From assembly GCF_963678635.1 (NCBI RefSeq), contig NW_026971590.1, positions 1-34,046 of the forward strand: a DNA stretch of 34,046 bases. Reading direction: 5' to 3'. Positions 25,401 to 28,400 of this stretch are shown piece after piece. The position numbers were made by a program, and so were the translations under genes. The DNA comes from Symsagittifera roscoffensis. Its lineage: Eukaryota > Xenacoelomorpha > Acoela > Convolutidae. The first letter of the stretch is position 1, and each line of letters opens with the position of its first letter. Below the pieces are notes generated by a model. It was not told the DNA's origin. It saw nothing but the letters and a program-made list of their open reading frames with translations, and did not search any database.

Positions 25401-28400
25401 AGTAACCCCAACCTATTCTCCATTTCATTCCGACCGATCATCTAATAATTCTCCAGATACCCTCCAAATCTCCCAGGAACTCGATAATTTTATCACCCTA
25501 AAACAACAGTTAATACGCCCTAACACCCTCACTATAAATCAAATTTCATCCACAATAGAATCCTCAAACCCACCTACTCCTACATCCTCCTCAGCTTACA
25601 CTGCATCATTAGCACAATCATCCACATCCACCGAATCATCGAATAGCACTCACCGAGCTTATCGCACTTTTAAAAGAAAATTCCCGAACCATCCATTCCC
25701 GACCAAACCAGGAACAGCCTGCGAATATATTAATCACCCACACCACACCAACTCGAAAGATTTTCTAGCAATCACCTTACCCTCATTCCCACAATATACT
25801 TTAAACACACCTAACGACACTAACGACACACGTAGTTTTGTAGATGAACATGTTTTAATGCCCACACTTCACTGGACAGCATATTACCATTTTACTAATC
25901 CCCTTTGCCTGCCACTATCTAGTACTCATAACGATATAGAAAAGAATAAAGATATGCTATATAGACTCACCGCAGCACTAACACTTAGACAATTTACTTA
26001 TATAGGATATAAAAAATCACTAAAAACATTCACTGCACCCCGAGCTAACGAATTTACTATAGAATATTACGACCATAATATCATCCGAGTTAATCAAGAC
26101 AAATTTCTAGATGACGACCGCTTCGCTAACCCACAACTAACAGAAAAATTCTTCATCAAAACGTCATATGTATTCACACTTAATATTTTTGATAGAAAAT
26201 ATGATCACATCATTTCTGAAGCACTCAATGATATTCAAGCTTACGAAAGCTTTAAAGAAAAATTTCAGTTATTTTCACTAACCTTTCACTTCCTTGCACC
26301 ACATGAACGCGATTTGCACTGTTCACACGACATTATGTTACGCACGAAACAGACTCATACATATACATACTATCGCTTCATACAAAATCATTTTGATTTA
26401 CATAATCCATCAAGACAACCACACCATCGTTTTCAGTTTCTTAACTCGAAGTACACTTCACCATTTTTTCTTAATTTCACCTATTGCATCAAAGATACTA
26501 ACCTCCACGGCATCCTCTGCAATTATGACCCAGTAACACAAATGTTTATATTTTGTCCCATCACGAAGACCTTTAACGCCGAAGAATCCAGACCCTTCCT
26601 TATCCCACATGAATTTATCCAGCCTATAGAAATCCCAATATTAGAATTTATTCACAATACTAAATATAATCACAAAATATATAACCTCATTCAAAACACA
26701 CCTTATGAGTTTGCAGTAGGCACTGAAGAACTAAAAACCATTAAAGCACTTCAATTGCTTTGGCCACTGCTTCAAACTAAAAACATCATTCGCATACTAG
26801 CAAAAATACTAACAAATTCGGACATAGTACACGACATCTTTCCCCACGGCTTTTTCCCAGACGATCAAAAGGTAAGTATAATTTTAAAATATTCTTGACT
26901 AATAAATTTAAATTAGTACTAACCATTCTTTATTCATGTTTCTTTTAAATTTTTAGTCTTCATACCACGATCATCTGCAAAAAACAGAAAAGAAAAATAA
27001 AAGTTAAAATTGTTAAAATTCTTCTAAACTTCATTAATATTTTACACAAAATAATATGATAGAATTCATACCAAATGTAGTAAATTAATTTATAAATTGT
27101 CTTCCCATAAAGCAGTAAATTCAATTACGACGAAAATTTATAACTTTAAATTTCCCCCAAAACTAGCAGTGAAATTGAAATTCTATGTAATAAATTGATA
27201 AAATGAAAACGCAGTACTAACCTTTTGATGTTTTCTTTCACTCACACAGGAATTCTATCCAAACTGGCACAGCTCGCCCACGAAGAATTGTTTAAATAAT
27301 GATTTTAAGTTTCAAGTTTTCACACTCTACAACTCTAACACACGATAACAAAATTCAAACTTTCCTTTAACCCGGTTGGAAAGGAATTATATACTAAACC
27401 AAAGTAACCAACGCAGCTTACTAAACACCACAAATCATAAAATAACAGCATGACTAAGAAAAGAAAACCAACGGTACCCAAACCGGATTAACCCAGTTTA
27501 AAACTGGATAATTTATTCTTTTGAAGACTATTATAAAGTCTAAGAAAGAAATCATAAAACACAAAAAAGTCGCAAGACAAACCCATAACAAAAACAATTT
27601 GATTTTTGAAAAAAGGACACAACCAAAGAAACATAAGAAAGACCAACATAAACCCAACATAAAACTTTATCACATAACAGGACCTCTCAAAGAAACCGCA
27701 CGAAATCATACTCCCACTCCTGGCCTAACCCACCAGAAAGGACGTCCTGAGCATGCTCTTTAGCCGGCCTAACCCACCGCGCTACATCCACGCTTTGTGA
27801 CCACACTTCTATTTTTAATAAGAGGTACTCAAGGGTGAGTAACTCTTCAAAATAACCGAACTAAAACAAAATGTTTTTGTGAAAACAACTAACTAAATTC
27901 ATGATTAAAAAATCGAACTAATAAAATTTTATAAAATGTAAATCATACCTTGCACTATATAGATCAACACACAACAACAAAGACGAACATCCAAAGACAA
28001 AATGATCCCATCACACTCGAACAAGACTGGCTAAACACAACCGATATGCCGTCCACAATCACAACTCAAAGGATTTAGAGTACGACTTGACTTCGCAGAA
28101 AAGGACTTCATTGAACTAGACCAATGACCACCTCGATGTTCAAGTATACGTACAGATCCGAGTTACAAGGCATCCCTTCCATACACAATCGCCACGCCAT
28201 TCCCAGACGAGGTTGAACACAAAACAAGTTCTCTACATAATACAGAAAAACCCGTCATAGCAAACCATTTTGAAATCAGATTGATTTCATTGGGAAACAC
28301 AGTCGTTGTCACAAGACGACACAACGATTGATGTCCCTGACTCCAGCGTCCTGGAACTTCTATAACAAGAGGAACCGGACAAGAATATGATGTTCGCCAA

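Noticed and set aside
24151-25441. Minus-strand frames opposite env and the 3' gene
   Set aside because: They are shadows of the plus-strand coding sequence.
27521-27763. 80-codon Lys-rich plus-strand frame
   Set aside because: TTG start, low complexity, and its end runs into the tRNA-like repeat.
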